Numbered from the stretch's first letter, positions 7,108 to 16,722 are shown. The stretch: 35,921 nt of DNA from Desulfuribacillus alkaliarsenatis (GCF_001730225.1 NZ_MIJE01000007.1:1-35921); one strand, 5' to 3'. A program made the numbers and translations. Notes: generated by a model not told the origin, from the letters alone.

Positions 7108-7156
7108 CCTAATCGTTGGAGGATTTATCAATCTTCTGTGGTTAGGTTTTTATTTT
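7108..7156 (+). terminator. Rho-independent terminator after the coiled-coil gene
   Basis: The outer arms cctaa/ttagg enclose an inner gaggatt/aatcttc stem and are followed by ttttatttt. It lies 36 bases beyond the -1 frame stop, which supports the gene extending to 7072. Confidence 0.65.
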
Positions 7157-7279
7157 GCCTAATTTGGAAAAAAGATATACTAGACTGATATACTAAAAGC
7201 TGTTTTAATGTATATTGTGAGTATATACGAAAAGTGTATACGATGTTGTAACAATAAAACCAATTTAGGAGGAATAGCA

Positions 7280-9367
7280 TTGAAAAAAATTACGGTTAAG
7301 ATTACTTCTATTTTAATCGCTTTAGCTATGGTGTTTACGTTTGTACCAGCTAGCGTTGTTGCTACTGAGGATGTAACAGAACAAACTGAGCAGCAAGAGC
7401 AGGTTGAAGAAGTAGTAACTGAGGAAGAAGTAGTAACTGAGGAAGAAGTAGTAACTGAGGAAGAAGTAGTAACTGAGGAAGAAGTAGTAACTGAGGAAGA
7501 AGTAGTAACTGAGGAAGAAGCAACAACTGAGGAAGAATCTACTGAAACTGTAGTTTTTGATGATATTAACCATTGGGCTAAAGATCAAATCCTTAAAATG
7601 CATGCAAAAGGTGTAGTTTTAGGTGATGACCAAGGTAAGTTCAACCCTAACAACAATATTACACGCGCAGAGTTTACTGCTATGGTAAACCGTGTGTTCG
7701 GTTTTGTTGCACAAGCAGAACTAAGCTTTACTGATGTACAAGGTGATGAGTGGTACGCTGAAGACTTAGCTAAAGCTGTAGCGGCAGGCTACATTGACGG
7801 ATATCCAGATGGAACTATGCTTCCTAACAACTATATCACTCGTCAAGAAGCAGCAAAAATTGTTGTAGAAGTATTTGGCTTTGCTGATATGTCAGCAGTT
7901 GAAGGTAATGAGTTTGCGGATTTCGCATATGTTGGCGAGTGGGCACAGAACTATGTAGCAATCGCTAAAGAGAAAAGCTATGTAAAAGGTTACGAGGATG
8001 GAACTTTTAAACCACAAAGTAACATTCGTCGTGGTGAGACAGTACAAATGCTTGTGAACTCCACAGGTGAAATTATCACGGAAGCTGGAACATACACTGA
8101 AGACTTCGCAACTAACGTAGTTGTAAGAAGTGCAGATGTAGTATTAGAAGATTTAACTATTGAAGGAGACTTATACCTAGCTCCAGGTGTTGGAGAAGGT
8201 GAAGTAGTACTAGAAAATGTTGTAGTAGAAGGTACAACGTTTGTAGCTGCTAATGCTAATCTTGCTGGAGAATTTGCCACAGTAGTTGTAAATGCCCCAG
8301 TAGCGGTTAATATAGTAGAGCAAGCATCAATTACTAACTTTGTAGTAAACAATAAAGCAGCTGGTGCTAACATTACTGCTATTGCAGCTATGGTGTTTGA
8401 ACCAAAAGCAGCAGTAAAAGTTAACGGTCAAGATGTAGTAGCAGGATCTAAAGTAACTGTAAGTGGCGGTGGTGAGACTGTAGTTGAGCCTCCATCGTCT
8501 CAAGATCCAATAGTAGAAGAAGAGCATTCAGTATATGAGTTTAGCTTTGAATTACCAACTGAAATCGTAGCAGAAGAAGATGTGGAAGTTGCAGTAACAT
8601 TTGCAGCGACAGAAGTTAAAGACTTAGGATATGAGAATGTACGCTTTGCATTCGCAGTAGCAACTGATGTTGAAGATGCAGAAGTAACATTTACAGCAGT
8701 AGATAGCGAAGGAACTGAGTACACGTTTACAAATGAAGGAGCATGGGGACCTGCAGCAGGTTTTGCAATCCCAGCAGATTACACAGCAGCAACTGACTGG
8801 ACATTAAACTTCTCTAAAGCAGGAACATACACAATTACTTTCCAATTAGTAACTGTAGATGGTGAAGTTTTAGTTGAAGGAACTCAAGAAGTAGTTGTGT
8901 TAGAAGAAGCAACAATCGTAGAAGAGCATTCAGTATATGAGTTTAGCTTTGAATTACCAACTGAAATCGTAGCAGAAGAAGATGTAGAAGTTGCAGTAAC
9001 ATTTGCAGCAACAGAAGTTAAAGACTTAGGATATGAGAATGTACGCTTTGTATTCGCAGTAGCAACTGATGTAGAAGATGCAGAAGTAACATTTACAGCA
9101 GTAGATAGCGAAGGAACTGAGTACACGTTTACAAATGAAGGAGCATGGGGACCTGCAGCAGGTTTTGCAATCCCTGCAGATTACACAGCAGCAACTGACT
9201 GGACATTAAACTTCTCTAAAGCAGGAACGTACACAATTACTTTCCAATTAGTAACTGTAGATGGTGAAGTTTTAGTTGAAGGAACTCAAGAAGTTGTCGT
9301 ATTAGAAGAAGCAACAGAAGAAGTAATTGAAGAAGAAACAACTGAAGAAACGACAGAAGAAGTATAA
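7280..9367 (+). CDS. S-layer-type protein with N-terminal SLH domains and duplicated C-terminal domains
   Basis: A TTG start at 7280 follows an AGGAGGA site at 7268-7274; the frame is open further upstream to a GTG at 7208 with no ribosome binding site. The 695-residue product has a signal peptide (KKITVKITSILIALAMVFTF, cleaved near ASVVA-TE), an acidic VVTEEE repeat (about 43-87), three SLH domains (about 92-140, 150-200 and 212-265; ITRAEF, ITRQEA, IRRGET), a beta-rich region (270-410), and two almost identical 134-residue domains (about 415-680) starting EEHSVYEFSFELPTEIVAEE, with an acidic tail. SLH domains bind pyruvylated wall polymer. N-terminal SLH plus repetitive acidic beta domains suits a structural S-layer protein. 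It has its own long leader and terminator. Confidence 0.9.
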   Translation: MKKITVKITSILIALAMVFTFVPASVVATEDVTEQTEQQEQVEEVVTEEEVVTEEEVVTEEEVVTEEEVVTEEEVVTEEEATTEEESTETVVFDDINHWAKDQILKMHAKGVVLGDDQGKFNPNNNITRAEFTAMVNRVFGFVAQAELSFTDVQGDEWYAEDLAKAVAAGYIDGYPDGTMLPNNYITRQEAAKIVVEVFGFADMSAVEGNEFADFAYVGEWAQNYVAIAKEKSYVKGYEDGTFKPQSNIRRGETVQMLVNSTGEIITEAGTYTEDFATNVVVRSADVVLEDLTIEGDLYLAPGVGEGEVVLENVVVEGTTFVAANANLAGEFATVVVNAPVAVNIVEQASITNFVVNNKAAGANITAIAAMVFEPKAAVKVNGQDVVAGSKVTVSGGGETVVEPPSSQDPIVEEEHSVYEFSFELPTEIVAEEDVEVAVTFAATEVKDLGYENVRFAFAVATDVEDAEVTFTAVDSEGTEYTFTNEGAWGPAAGFAIPADYTAATDWTLNFSKAGTYTITFQLVTVDGEVLVEGTQEVVVLEEATIVEEHSVYEFSFELPTEIVAEEDVEVAVTFAATEVKDLGYENVRFVFAVATDVEDAEVTFTAVDSEGTEYTFTNEGAWGPAAGFAIPADYTAATDWTLNFSKAGTYTITFQLVTVDGEVLVEGTQEVVVLEEATEEVIEEETTEETTEEV
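7409..7539 (+). repeat. Coding 18-base tandem repeat (VVTEEE)
   Basis: Six near-perfect copies of an 18-base unit encoding VVTEEE, plus one drifted copy, form an acidic spacer between the signal peptide and the first SLH domain. It is prone to slippage, and the antisense open frame over it is an artefact of the repeat. Confidence 0.9.
8522..9319 (+). repeat. Tandem duplication of a 402-base (134-residue) domain
   Basis: The segment beginning gagcattcagtatatgag at 8522 starts again at 8924, giving an exact 402-base period. The copies differ by only a handful of mostly silent bases, for example one Ala to Val change. This indicates recent duplication or ongoing homogenisation within the S-layer-type protein. 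Confidence 0.9.
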
Positions 9368-9399
9368 ATTATAGGTTTGGTATAATATTTAACTATGAG

Positions 9400-9442
9400 A
9401 CAGCTAGTATGCGGACACGTTTCGCTTGCTAGCTGTTTTTCT
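9400..9442 (+). terminator. Rho-independent terminator after the S-layer-type gene
   Basis: The 8-bp stem acagctag/ctagctgt has a GC-rich 21-base loop and is followed by ttttctatg. Confidence 0.8.
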
Positions 9443-9659
9443 ATGTGTGTACTATAACTCCATGTTTTTTAGGGAGTATTTGTTAATGTAGATTAAGGTT
9501 CGTTGTAAAATATTACAAATGATATATAATATATATTACAATAACATGAAATATTGGGGCGGAGTTTGTATAGAATAACCTAACAGCATCGTCGTTACTC
9601 GGCGATGTTTGAGTATTAATGGGAAAGATAAAATAGTGTTTAGGAGGTGGTTTGTTAAT

Positions 9660-10064
9660 ATGATCAACGAGAATATGTACAACGAAAATATGCATAATGT
9701 TAACTCAGTAAACTCTGATTGCAAGAAAGTTATTATTGTCGAAGGCAAAAACGATAAAAATAAGCTGCTAGAAATTTTAGCGGAGCCTGTACATATAATC
9801 TGCACTTACGGCACGCTAGGGGAAGAGAAAATTAACGACCTGTTATTACCATATGAAGATGAAGATGTATACGTACTTGTCGATGCAGATGAATCTGGAA
9901 ACAAAATTCGCAAGTGGATTAAGCAAATGCTGCCTAATGCCACCCACATCTATACGAGAAGAATGTATGGTGAGGTTTCAAGTACACCACTAGAACATTT
10001 AGCTAAGGTTCTAAAAGATGCCCATTTTGAAGTTCATGACTTAGATATTGACTATGATTCTTAG
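9660..10064 (+). CDS. Small Toprim-domain protein (YusF-like)
   Basis: The ATG at 9660 follows TAGGAGGTGG (9641-9650); an upstream in-frame TTG at 9609 has no ribosome binding site. The 134-residue product is a stand-alone Toprim fold. It shows VIIVEGKNDKNKL with the conserved Glu near residue 28 and VYVLVDADESG with the DxD pair at about D75 and D77, the acidic residues that bind Mg in topoisomerases, primases and RNase M5. Its length and arrangement resemble Bacillus YusF, a Toprim protein of unknown role. It has no rRNA-maturation RNase M5 C-terminal region. It appears to be a single gene ahead of the phosphoglucomutase gene. Confidence 0.8.
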   Translation: MINENMYNENMHNVNSVNSDCKKVIIVEGKNDKNKLLEILAEPVHIICTYGTLGEEKINDLLLPYEDEDVYVLVDADESGNKIRKWIKQMLPNATHIYTRRMYGEVSSTPLEHLAKVLKDAHFEVHDLDIDYDS

Positions 10065-10208
10065 CAACCATATATTCCAATATAATTGTGTTTGTTAGCA
10101 TAATATTTGCTATACTGAATATAATCATTCTTAGCGCCATTTTAACGATAAGGTAGGCGGAAATACAAATAGACACGCAAAAGATTCACATAAGGAGAGG
10201 ATTGAAGC

Positions 10209-11972
10209 ATGAGCACTAATTACTCAACAGAGTATGCCAAATGGCTAGAATTTGAACAGCTTGATCCAGAGCTTAAGGAAGAGTTAGTACTTATTAAAGA
10301 CAAGGACGAAGAAATACAAGAACGATTCTATGGAAACATCCAATTCGGCACTGGGGGGCTAAGGGGAATTCTCGGGGCAGGTACTAGTAGGATGAATGTG
10401 TATATGATTCGCAAAGCAACCCAAGGTTTAGCTAAATCGATTGAAATCGCTTGTCGAGATAAAAAATTGACCTGTGATGAGGTGATTCCTTCAGCTGTTA
10501 TCGCCTACGATTGCCGACACAAATCACGATTATTCGCTGAGGAAGCTGCTCGCGTCTTAGCGGCGAATGGTATTCGTGCATATGTGTTTCGAGAGCTGCA
10601 GCCAACGCCAACCCTGTCGTTTGCTGTCCGTGAGCTGCAAGCAACTACGGGAATAGTAGTGACGGCTAGCCATAATCCGCCTGAATATAACGGCTATAAG
10701 GTGTATTGGTCAGATGGAGCCCAGGTTGCATCTGAACGAGCTAATGAAATTATGGATAACATTGAAGCAGTAGAAGATATTTTTGCTATCCCACTCATTA
10801 CTCTAGAAGATGCTGAAGAACAGGGATTACTCGTGTGGCTAGATACTGATGGTGAAGTCCTAGAGTCGTACTTCAAGCATGTAGAAGAAATTGTTCTGCA
10901 GCCAGAGATGATTCAGCGCCAAGCTGAAATAAACCCTCTGAAAATTGTGTTCACTCCTCTTCATGGAACGACTGGTAAGCCACTACCACGTGCACTTGAG
11001 CGTGTAGGTTTTAGTAATATTACGATTATAAAAGAACAGGAGCATCCAGACCCTAACTTCTCCACAGTCGCTTTTCCAAACCCTGAAGAGCCGGCGGCCT
11101 TTGAGCTGGCACTTAGTTACGCCAAAGATGTCGATGCCGATATTATCATTGGAACAGACCCAGATGGTGACCGCTTGGGAGTGTTAACGAAGGGTGGTCA
11201 GGGTGATTACGTACTGTTAACAGGCAATCAAACGGGCGCTATTTTACTAGAATACATACTATCTCAGCGAAAGGCTCAGGGAACCCTGCCTGCAAATGCC
11301 ATCATGATTAAAACAGTTGTAACATCAGAACTGGGTCGTGTAATTGCTGATAATTACGGTGTGGAAACAGAGGATACATTGACAGGCTTTAAATATATCG
11401 GTGAACGAATTGAGGAATATACGCAAACAGGGTCTAAAGAGTTCCAGTTTGGTTATGAGGAAAGCTATGGCTACTTGATAAAAGATTTCGCTCGTGATAA
11501 GGATGGGATCCAAGCTGCTGTCATGGCTGCGGAGGTTGCGGCTTATTATAAATCAAAAGGCAAGACACTCTTTCGAGGGCTTCAGGAAATCTATCAGAGG
11601 TACGGCTATTATAAAGAAGCATTAGAAACGATTTCACTAAAAGGACTTCAAGGACAGCAGCAAATCTTAGCTATGATGACAAAGCTTCGCAAACAACCAC
11701 TAAAAGAAGTGGCAGGTTTAGTAGCTACAGAAATAGCGGATTACGAAACATCAGAAAAGCAACTATTGATGGAATCCAACTTGACAGCTATAAAACTTCC
11801 GAAATCGAATGTTATTCGCTACACTCTCGAAGATCAGTCTTGGTTTTGTGTACGACCGTCTGGAACAGAACCGAAAATTAAGTTCTACTTTGCTGTGCAG
11901 GCGGATACAGAAACGGAAGCTGATAAGAAGTTAGAGAGCATCAGGTCATTTGTTATAAAACATTTTACATAA
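10209..11972 (+). CDS. pgcA: Alpha-phosphoglucomutase / phosphomannomutase
   Basis: A protein of 587 residues, the full length for PgcA-type alpha-D-phosphohexomutases, which interconvert glucose-1-phosphate and glucose-6-phosphate (or the mannose equivalents). The phosphoserine motif TASHNP has its Ser near residue 154. The Mg-binding loop GTDPDGDR has Asp near 317, 319 and 321. The sugar-binding loop GYEESYGY lies near 416, and the phosphate-binding RPSGTEPKIKFYF near the C-terminus. AGGAGAGG precedes the ATG. Glucose-1-phosphate feeds nucleotide sugars for wall glycopolymers, which suits the wall-polymer genes further along the window, although they are not in the same operon. Sugar specificity cannot be set from sequence alone. 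Confidence 0.93.
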   Translation: MSTNYSTEYAKWLEFEQLDPELKEELVLIKDKDEEIQERFYGNIQFGTGGLRGILGAGTSRMNVYMIRKATQGLAKSIEIACRDKKLTCDEVIPSAVIAYDCRHKSRLFAEEAARVLAANGIRAYVFRELQPTPTLSFAVRELQATTGIVVTASHNPPEYNGYKVYWSDGAQVASERANEIMDNIEAVEDIFAIPLITLEDAEEQGLLVWLDTDGEVLESYFKHVEEIVLQPEMIQRQAEINPLKIVFTPLHGTTGKPLPRALERVGFSNITIIKEQEHPDPNFSTVAFPNPEEPAAFELALSYAKDVDADIIIGTDPDGDRLGVLTKGGQGDYVLLTGNQTGAILLEYILSQRKAQGTLPANAIMIKTVVTSELGRVIADNYGVETEDTLTGFKYIGERIEEYTQTGSKEFQFGYEESYGYLIKDFARDKDGIQAAVMAAEVAAYYKSKGKTLFRGLQEIYQRYGYYKEALETISLKGLQGQQQILAMMTKLRKQPLKEVAGLVATEIADYETSEKQLLMESNLTAIKLPKSNVIRYTLEDQSWFCVRPSGTEPKIKFYFAVQADTETEADKKLESIRSFVIKHFT

Positions 11973-12062
11973 TAATTAGAGCACATTACATCTAACTACT
12001 TAACTAGAGCACTTTGCATCAAACACAGTAATGATTTGCTAGAAAATCTGTTGAAATTTTCA

Positions 12063-12091
12063 TTGACTTCTGACTCGTCAGTCGGTAAAAT
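12063..12091 (+). promoter_or_regulatory. RND operon promoter with probable TetR operator in its spacer
   Basis: TTGACT (12063-12068), a 17-base spacer and TAAAAT (12086-12091) make a good sigma-A promoter. The spacer contains ctgac-tc-gtcag (12070-12081), a 5-bp-arm palindrome of the type bound by TetR/AcrR repressors. Binding there would block polymerase. The operon's last gene is a TetR repressor, so negative autoregulation is the natural inference. The remaining 140 bases before the gene hold two direct copies of gcatatgttt (near 12129 and 12149). Confidence 0.75.
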
Positions 12092-12233
12092 TAAATAGAG
12101 TTTTCAGAACCCGTGGGTCAATTTTTGCGCATATGTTTCTAATTTGTGCATATGTTTTTGATGCCATGGGTTGTTTAATGCAGATGCTAGAACAACACAA
12201 GATACTAGAGTATACAAAATGGAGGGGAAATAG

Positions 12234-13631
12234 TTGTTTAGTAATAAATATGGCAAGATGATGTTATTAGGTTTGATGTTAGCAGTTTCAATTATGTTAT
12301 TAGCTGCCTGTCAAGGCTCAGAGCCAGCTGATAGTGTACCAGCAGAGGAGCGTATAACACCTGTTGCTGTTGCCGAGGTTATAGAAGGTAATGTAGGTCG
12401 CGGAGCTAGTTATACAGGGGATTTAGAGTTAGCTCGAGAAACTGCAATCATACCGAAGGTTTCTGGAAAAGTAGCTAGTGTTGATGTAAGTGCAGGGGAC
12501 ACAGTCGCACAAGGCCAAAGACTATTTACGATTGATGCTTCTGACCTGCAAAGGGAAGTAAAGCGTGCAGAAGATTCTGTTAGGGCTTCTGAGGCGCAAC
12601 TAAATCAAACTATTACTCAAGCCGAGAACTCTATTAAGAGAGCTGAAATAGGCGTACGTACTTCTGAAGCACAATTAAGCCAAGCAATTCTACAAAGGAA
12701 TAATAATATTATAAAAGCGGAAATCGCCTTAGCAAACGCTACTGATGCATATAACGATGCAGAAACTCAATTGGTTCGTATGAAAGCGTTATTTGAAGCT
12801 GGCGCTATTCCAAGGGTTGAATTTGAGGGTGCTGAGATGCGCTATTCATCTAGCAAACTACAATTACAGTCGGCAAAAGAAGATTTAGAAACTGCACAAC
12901 AGAAGGATTCTATTGAAATCGCTGAGGCTAGCCTGCAGTCAGCGAAAATGGAGCTAGCAGCGGCACAGCAAAGAGAATCAATTCAAATTGCTGAGGCTAG
13001 TCTAGCGCAAGCAGTTACAGGTCTAGAAATAATCAGAGCGCAGCTAGCTGACACTGTTGTGACTGCTCCTGTGGCAGGTGTCGTATCAGTTGTAAATGTT
13101 AACGTGGGAGAATTAGTCGGTCAGCAAGCGGCGATGACACTGGCTACTACAAACCCCATGTTAGTGAAAATACCAATTCCAGAGCACTCAATAGCTAAAG
13201 TGAATATTGGTGATATTATGCCTGTGCATATCCCTGCTATGCAAATGCAGCTAGAGGGACGCGTTACGCATATTGGTCTATCGGCTGACCGTCAGTCGAA
13301 AACCTTCCCGGTGGAGCTGCAAATCGAAAATGATGGCTCACTGCGAGCTGGAATGATGGCCCGTATTGCACTAACAGAGCAAGGTTCAGAGCCTGTGCCA
13401 CTTGTCCCTAACGATGCTATCATTACGAGCGGACAGCAGACGAGTGTATTTGTAATCGAAGATGACGTTGCCTTCTTACAAGAACTTGTTACAGGAGGTG
13501 CTTCTGCCCGCTGGACTGAAGTTGTTGACGGTTTAGAAGTCGGTCAACAGGTAGTGGTTAGGGGCCAAAGTCTATTGCAGGATCAAGGCAAGGTTAGGGT
13601 TACGGAAGTGGTGGTAGTGGATGAAGATTAG
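12234..13631 (+). CDS. RND efflux periplasmic-adaptor-type lipoprotein (MFP/HlyD family)
   Basis: A TTG start follows GGAGGGG. The 465-residue product has a lipoprotein signal (GLMLAVSIMLLAAC, lipid Cys near residue 26), then a half-lipoyl segment (KVSGKVASVDVSAGDTVAQG, about 75-95), a long coiled-coil hairpin (about 100-265) with internal repeats such as IAEASLxxAK, the second half-lipoyl strand (DTVVTAPVAGVVSVVNVNVG) and beta-barrel/membrane-proximal domains. In Gram-negatives such adaptors bridge RND pumps to outer-membrane channels. In a Gram-positive it would be anchored outside the membrane and assist the pump. The last 11 bases overlap the pump gene, so the two are translationally coupled. 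Substrate unknown. Confidence 0.92.
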   Translation: MFSNKYGKMMLLGLMLAVSIMLLAACQGSEPADSVPAEERITPVAVAEVIEGNVGRGASYTGDLELARETAIIPKVSGKVASVDVSAGDTVAQGQRLFTIDASDLQREVKRAEDSVRASEAQLNQTITQAENSIKRAEIGVRTSEAQLSQAILQRNNNIIKAEIALANATDAYNDAETQLVRMKALFEAGAIPRVEFEGAEMRYSSSKLQLQSAKEDLETAQQKDSIEIAEASLQSAKMELAAAQQRESIQIAEASLAQAVTGLEIIRAQLADTVVTAPVAGVVSVVNVNVGELVGQQAAMTLATTNPMLVKIPIPEHSIAKVNIGDIMPVHIPAMQMQLEGRVTHIGLSADRQSKTFPVELQIENDGSLRAGMMARIALTEQGSEPVPLVPNDAIITSGQQTSVFVIEDDVAFLQELVTGGASARWTEVVDGLEVGQQVVVRGQSLLQDQGKVRVTEVVVVDED

Positions 13632-16600
13632 TCATATATCTATCAATCGTCCAGTTGCCATTACGATGCTGGTGATTGCAATTGTAATCCTAGGGATGGT
13701 TTCTGTTACTAAGCTTAACGTAGACCTATATCCCGATTTAGTATTTCCAATGGCACTTGTAATTACGAGCTATGATGGCGCTTCTCCCCATGAGGTAGAA
13801 AACTTAGTTACAAGACCATTAGAAGAAGTGTTAGGAACTATAGAAAACCTCAAAGATGTCCAATCCGTCTCCCAGCCTGGATCGTCCCAGGTAATGATAG
13901 AGTTTAATTGGGGGACGGACATGGATTTTGCCGTTTTAGATATTCGTGAGCGGGTTGATATGGTAAAGGCCATGCTGCCTGAAGATGCTAATGACCCGAT
14001 GGTATTAAAGCTTGATATTGGAGCTATGCCAATTCAGATGATAGGCTTAAGCGGCGGACATGATATTGTACAGCTTAAGGAAGTTGCTGAAGATGTTATT
14101 AAGCCACGCCTTGAGCGTGTTCCAGGGGTCGCATCTGTCGGTATTACAGGTGGGAAAAGCCGTGAAATCCAGGTTGTTGTAGACCCAGAGCGCTTAAATG
14201 CTTACGGACTTACCCTAAGTCAGGTGTCGCAGACTCTGATGTCAGAGAATATAACCCTGCCTGGGGGCGATATCGAAAAGGGCACCAGGGAATTATACGT
14301 CCGTATGGATGGCGAATTTAAGTCATCTCAGGATATTTCTGAAGTCATCTTTCATTTAGCTAATGGCAGTCAGATTAAGCTGAAAGATTTCGCAGAGGTT
14401 AAAGATGGTTTTCGTGAAACGAAACAAGTTACACGTATGAATGGAATAGCAAGTATTGAAATTAACATTTTCAAGCAGACTGACGCTAATACTGTGCAAG
14501 TTTCCAACCAGGTAACGAGGGCATTAGAGCAGCTTATTAATAGCGGTCAGCTTCCTAGTAATATGGAAATGACACCAGTATTTGACCAAGCGATGTTTAT
14601 TCAAGGGACAATTGATACGGTAATTCGAAATATCATCATCGGGGGTGTTATTGCCCTATTTGTACTGTATCTGTTCTTGAGAAATTTCCGCAGCACACTT
14701 GTTATTAGTTTGGCGATGCCATTTGCGATTATTGCTACATTCACAATGCTTTACTTCGCTGGGCAGACGCTAAATATGATGACACTAGGTGGATTAGCAC
14801 TCGGTGTCGGAATGATGGTTGATAGTGCGATAGTTGTTTTGGAAAATATTTATCGACATAGACAACTGGGCAAAGGAAATATTGAAGCAGCTAAAGTTGG
14901 AGCCAGTGAAGTTGGCCTTGCAGTACTGGCAGCTTCTTTTACGACAATTGCAGTATTTTTACCAATCGTATTCGTCGATGGAATGGCTGCGCAGTTTTTC
15001 CAAGCATTAGGGCTGACAGTTTCTATTTCAATTTTTGCATCATTGATGGTTGCTTTAACTTTAATTCCTATGCTAGCATCAAGATTATTGAAGGTTGAAT
15101 CAGAACAGAAAAGCAGAAAAATTATCGATGCCTTTGGCAATCTAATTGAATTGTTGACTATTAAGTATAAAGGATTACTTCGTTGGGCGTTATCCCGTCG
15201 TAAGACTGTTGTTTTTGCAACACTTATTCTATTAATAGCTAGTATGGTTTTAGTACCTTTCGTTGGTACGGAGTTTATCCCTGTGATGGATATGGGCGAA
15301 ATGACCGTTGATATTACGATGCCTAAGGGAACTATTGTAGATGAGACTGAACGTATAACGAATATGATTGAAGAGTATGTATATGGAATTCCAGAGCTCG
15401 ACACGGTGTTTACGACCATAGGTGCTAGTGGTGGCATGGATTTTAGCGGTGCTACAGTAACAGAACGGGCCAATCTATTTGTCAAATTAGTTCCTTTACA
15501 TGAGCGAGTTCGCAGTACTTCAGAGGTAGTTGAAGAGCTACGGGCGCAAGTTAACGCCTTAGACATTCCAGATGCTGAGATTCGTATTAGAGAAGCAGAT
15601 GCCATGGGTGATATGGGCGCACCACTGCAAATCCGTGTTCAGGGTGATGATCTAGATATATTACAAGAGATTGCCTATGTAGTTACTGAAGAAGTCAAGC
15701 TGGTAGATGGAACCCGTGAAGTCAAGCATAATATGGAAGAAGGTAGACCAGAGCTGCTAATGACCTTTGATAGGGAGCGACTAGCACGCTACGGAATTAG
15801 TAATAACCAGATTATGACAACGGTTCGTACAGCATTCCAAGGACAGGTGGCAACACGGTTGAAGCTTGCTGGTGAAGAAATTGATGTGCGGGTTATTTAT
15901 CCAGAGCAGCAACGACAGACTATAACGGACTTAGAGCAGCTAAGTATCCGCTCACAGATTGGTATTGAAGTGCCATTATATGAGTTAGTAAGTATTGAAG
16001 AAGTAACGGGTCCTTCTCAAATATACCGTCAAAGCCAGGTGCGTCAGATTACAGTTGAGTCAGGTATCCATGGACGTGACCTTGGAAGTGTAATGAATGA
16101 TATTAGAGATCAACTAGACCAGCTAGCGATTCCAGAAGGTTATCATATTATATATGGTGGCCAGAGCGAAGAAATGATGTCGGCATTTGCTGACCTATTG
16201 TTAGCTTTGATTTTAGCGATTATTCTCGTGTATATCATTATGGCAGCGCAGTTTGAGGCATTTACCTATCCGTTTATTATCATGTTCTCTTTACCAGCTA
16301 CCTTTATTGGTGTGGTTGTTGGACTGTTTGTAACGGGTCGACCACTAAGTGTTACTGCCTTTATCGGTATCATTATGCTTGCAGGAATTGTTGTTAATAA
16401 CGCAATTGTACTTGTTGACTATATCAATCGACTGCGTGCAGAGGGAATGGATAGAAATGAAGCGATTTTACAGGCGGGTCCTGTGCGTCTTCGTCCAATC
16501 CTTATGACGACCTTAACAACTGTATTGGCATTAATCCCACTTGCAATTGGCTGGGGTGAAGGTGCTGAAGCGCAAGCACCGATGGCGACGGTTGTAGTAT

Positions 16601-16722
16601 TTGGTCTATCATTCTCGACTTTAATTACACTTGTTTTAATTCCTGTCGTATATACCTTGTTTGATGACTTAGAGCGCAAAGTGCGTGGATGGTTCATTAA
16701 AGAAGAAGGTGTTGTTAAATGA
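13621..16722 (+). CDS. RND-family efflux transporter (AcrB/HAE1-like)
   Basis: A protein of 1033 residues, the usual RND size, with twelve predicted helices in the two-fold pattern: one N-terminal helix (about 12-28), a large extracellular porter loop, helices 2-6 (about 335-490), helix 7 (about 530), a second loop, and helices 8-12 (about 855-1015). Family motifs include the N-terminal SINRPVAITMLVIAIVILG, GxxP-type loops, and GVGMMVDSAIVVLENIYRH in helix 4. There the second Asp of the AcrB D407-D408 pair is Ser (residue 402), leaving one proton-relay Asp (D401). It would pump drugs, lipids or other amphiphiles using proton motive force. It overlaps the adaptor gene upstream and the TetR gene downstream. 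Confidence 0.94.
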   Translation: MKISHISINRPVAITMLVIAIVILGMVSVTKLNVDLYPDLVFPMALVITSYDGASPHEVENLVTRPLEEVLGTIENLKDVQSVSQPGSSQVMIEFNWGTDMDFAVLDIRERVDMVKAMLPEDANDPMVLKLDIGAMPIQMIGLSGGHDIVQLKEVAEDVIKPRLERVPGVASVGITGGKSREIQVVVDPERLNAYGLTLSQVSQTLMSENITLPGGDIEKGTRELYVRMDGEFKSSQDISEVIFHLANGSQIKLKDFAEVKDGFRETKQVTRMNGIASIEINIFKQTDANTVQVSNQVTRALEQLINSGQLPSNMEMTPVFDQAMFIQGTIDTVIRNIIIGGVIALFVLYLFLRNFRSTLVISLAMPFAIIATFTMLYFAGQTLNMMTLGGLALGVGMMVDSAIVVLENIYRHRQLGKGNIEAAKVGASEVGLAVLAASFTTIAVFLPIVFVDGMAAQFFQALGLTVSISIFASLMVALTLIPMLASRLLKVESEQKSRKIIDAFGNLIELLTIKYKGLLRWALSRRKTVVFATLILLIASMVLVPFVGTEFIPVMDMGEMTVDITMPKGTIVDETERITNMIEEYVYGIPELDTVFTTIGASGGMDFSGATVTERANLFVKLVPLHERVRSTSEVVEELRAQVNALDIPDAEIRIREADAMGDMGAPLQIRVQGDDLDILQEIAYVVTEEVKLVDGTREVKHNMEEGRPELLMTFDRERLARYGISNNQIMTTVRTAFQGQVATRLKLAGEEIDVRVIYPEQQRQTITDLEQLSIRSQIGIEVPLYELVSIEEVTGPSQIYRQSQVRQITVESGIHGRDLGSVMNDIRDQLDQLAIPEGYHIIYGGQSEEMMSAFADLLLALILAIILVYIIMAAQFEAFTYPFIIMFSLPATFIGVVVGLFVTGRPLSVTAFIGIIMLAGIVVNNAIVLVDYINRLRAEGMDRNEAILQAGPVRLRPILMTTLTTVLALIPLAIGWGEGAEAQAPMATVVVFGLSFSTLITLVLIPVVYTLFDDLERKVRGWFIKEEGVVK

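Noticed and set aside
7409-7539. Regular 18-base repeats resembling an array
   Set aside because: They are in frame inside an SLH protein, have no spacers and encode VVTEEE; this is not a CRISPR array.
9584-9611. Hairpin catcgtcg/cggcgatg before the Toprim gene
   Set aside because: It is a short isolated stem without a T run or conserved partner, so I could not support a terminator or regulatory call.
14850-15605. 251-codon minus-strand open frame inside the RND gene
   Set aside because: It lies fully antisense to a well-supported transporter gene, with low-complexity Ser/Thr/Ile composition and no family signature.
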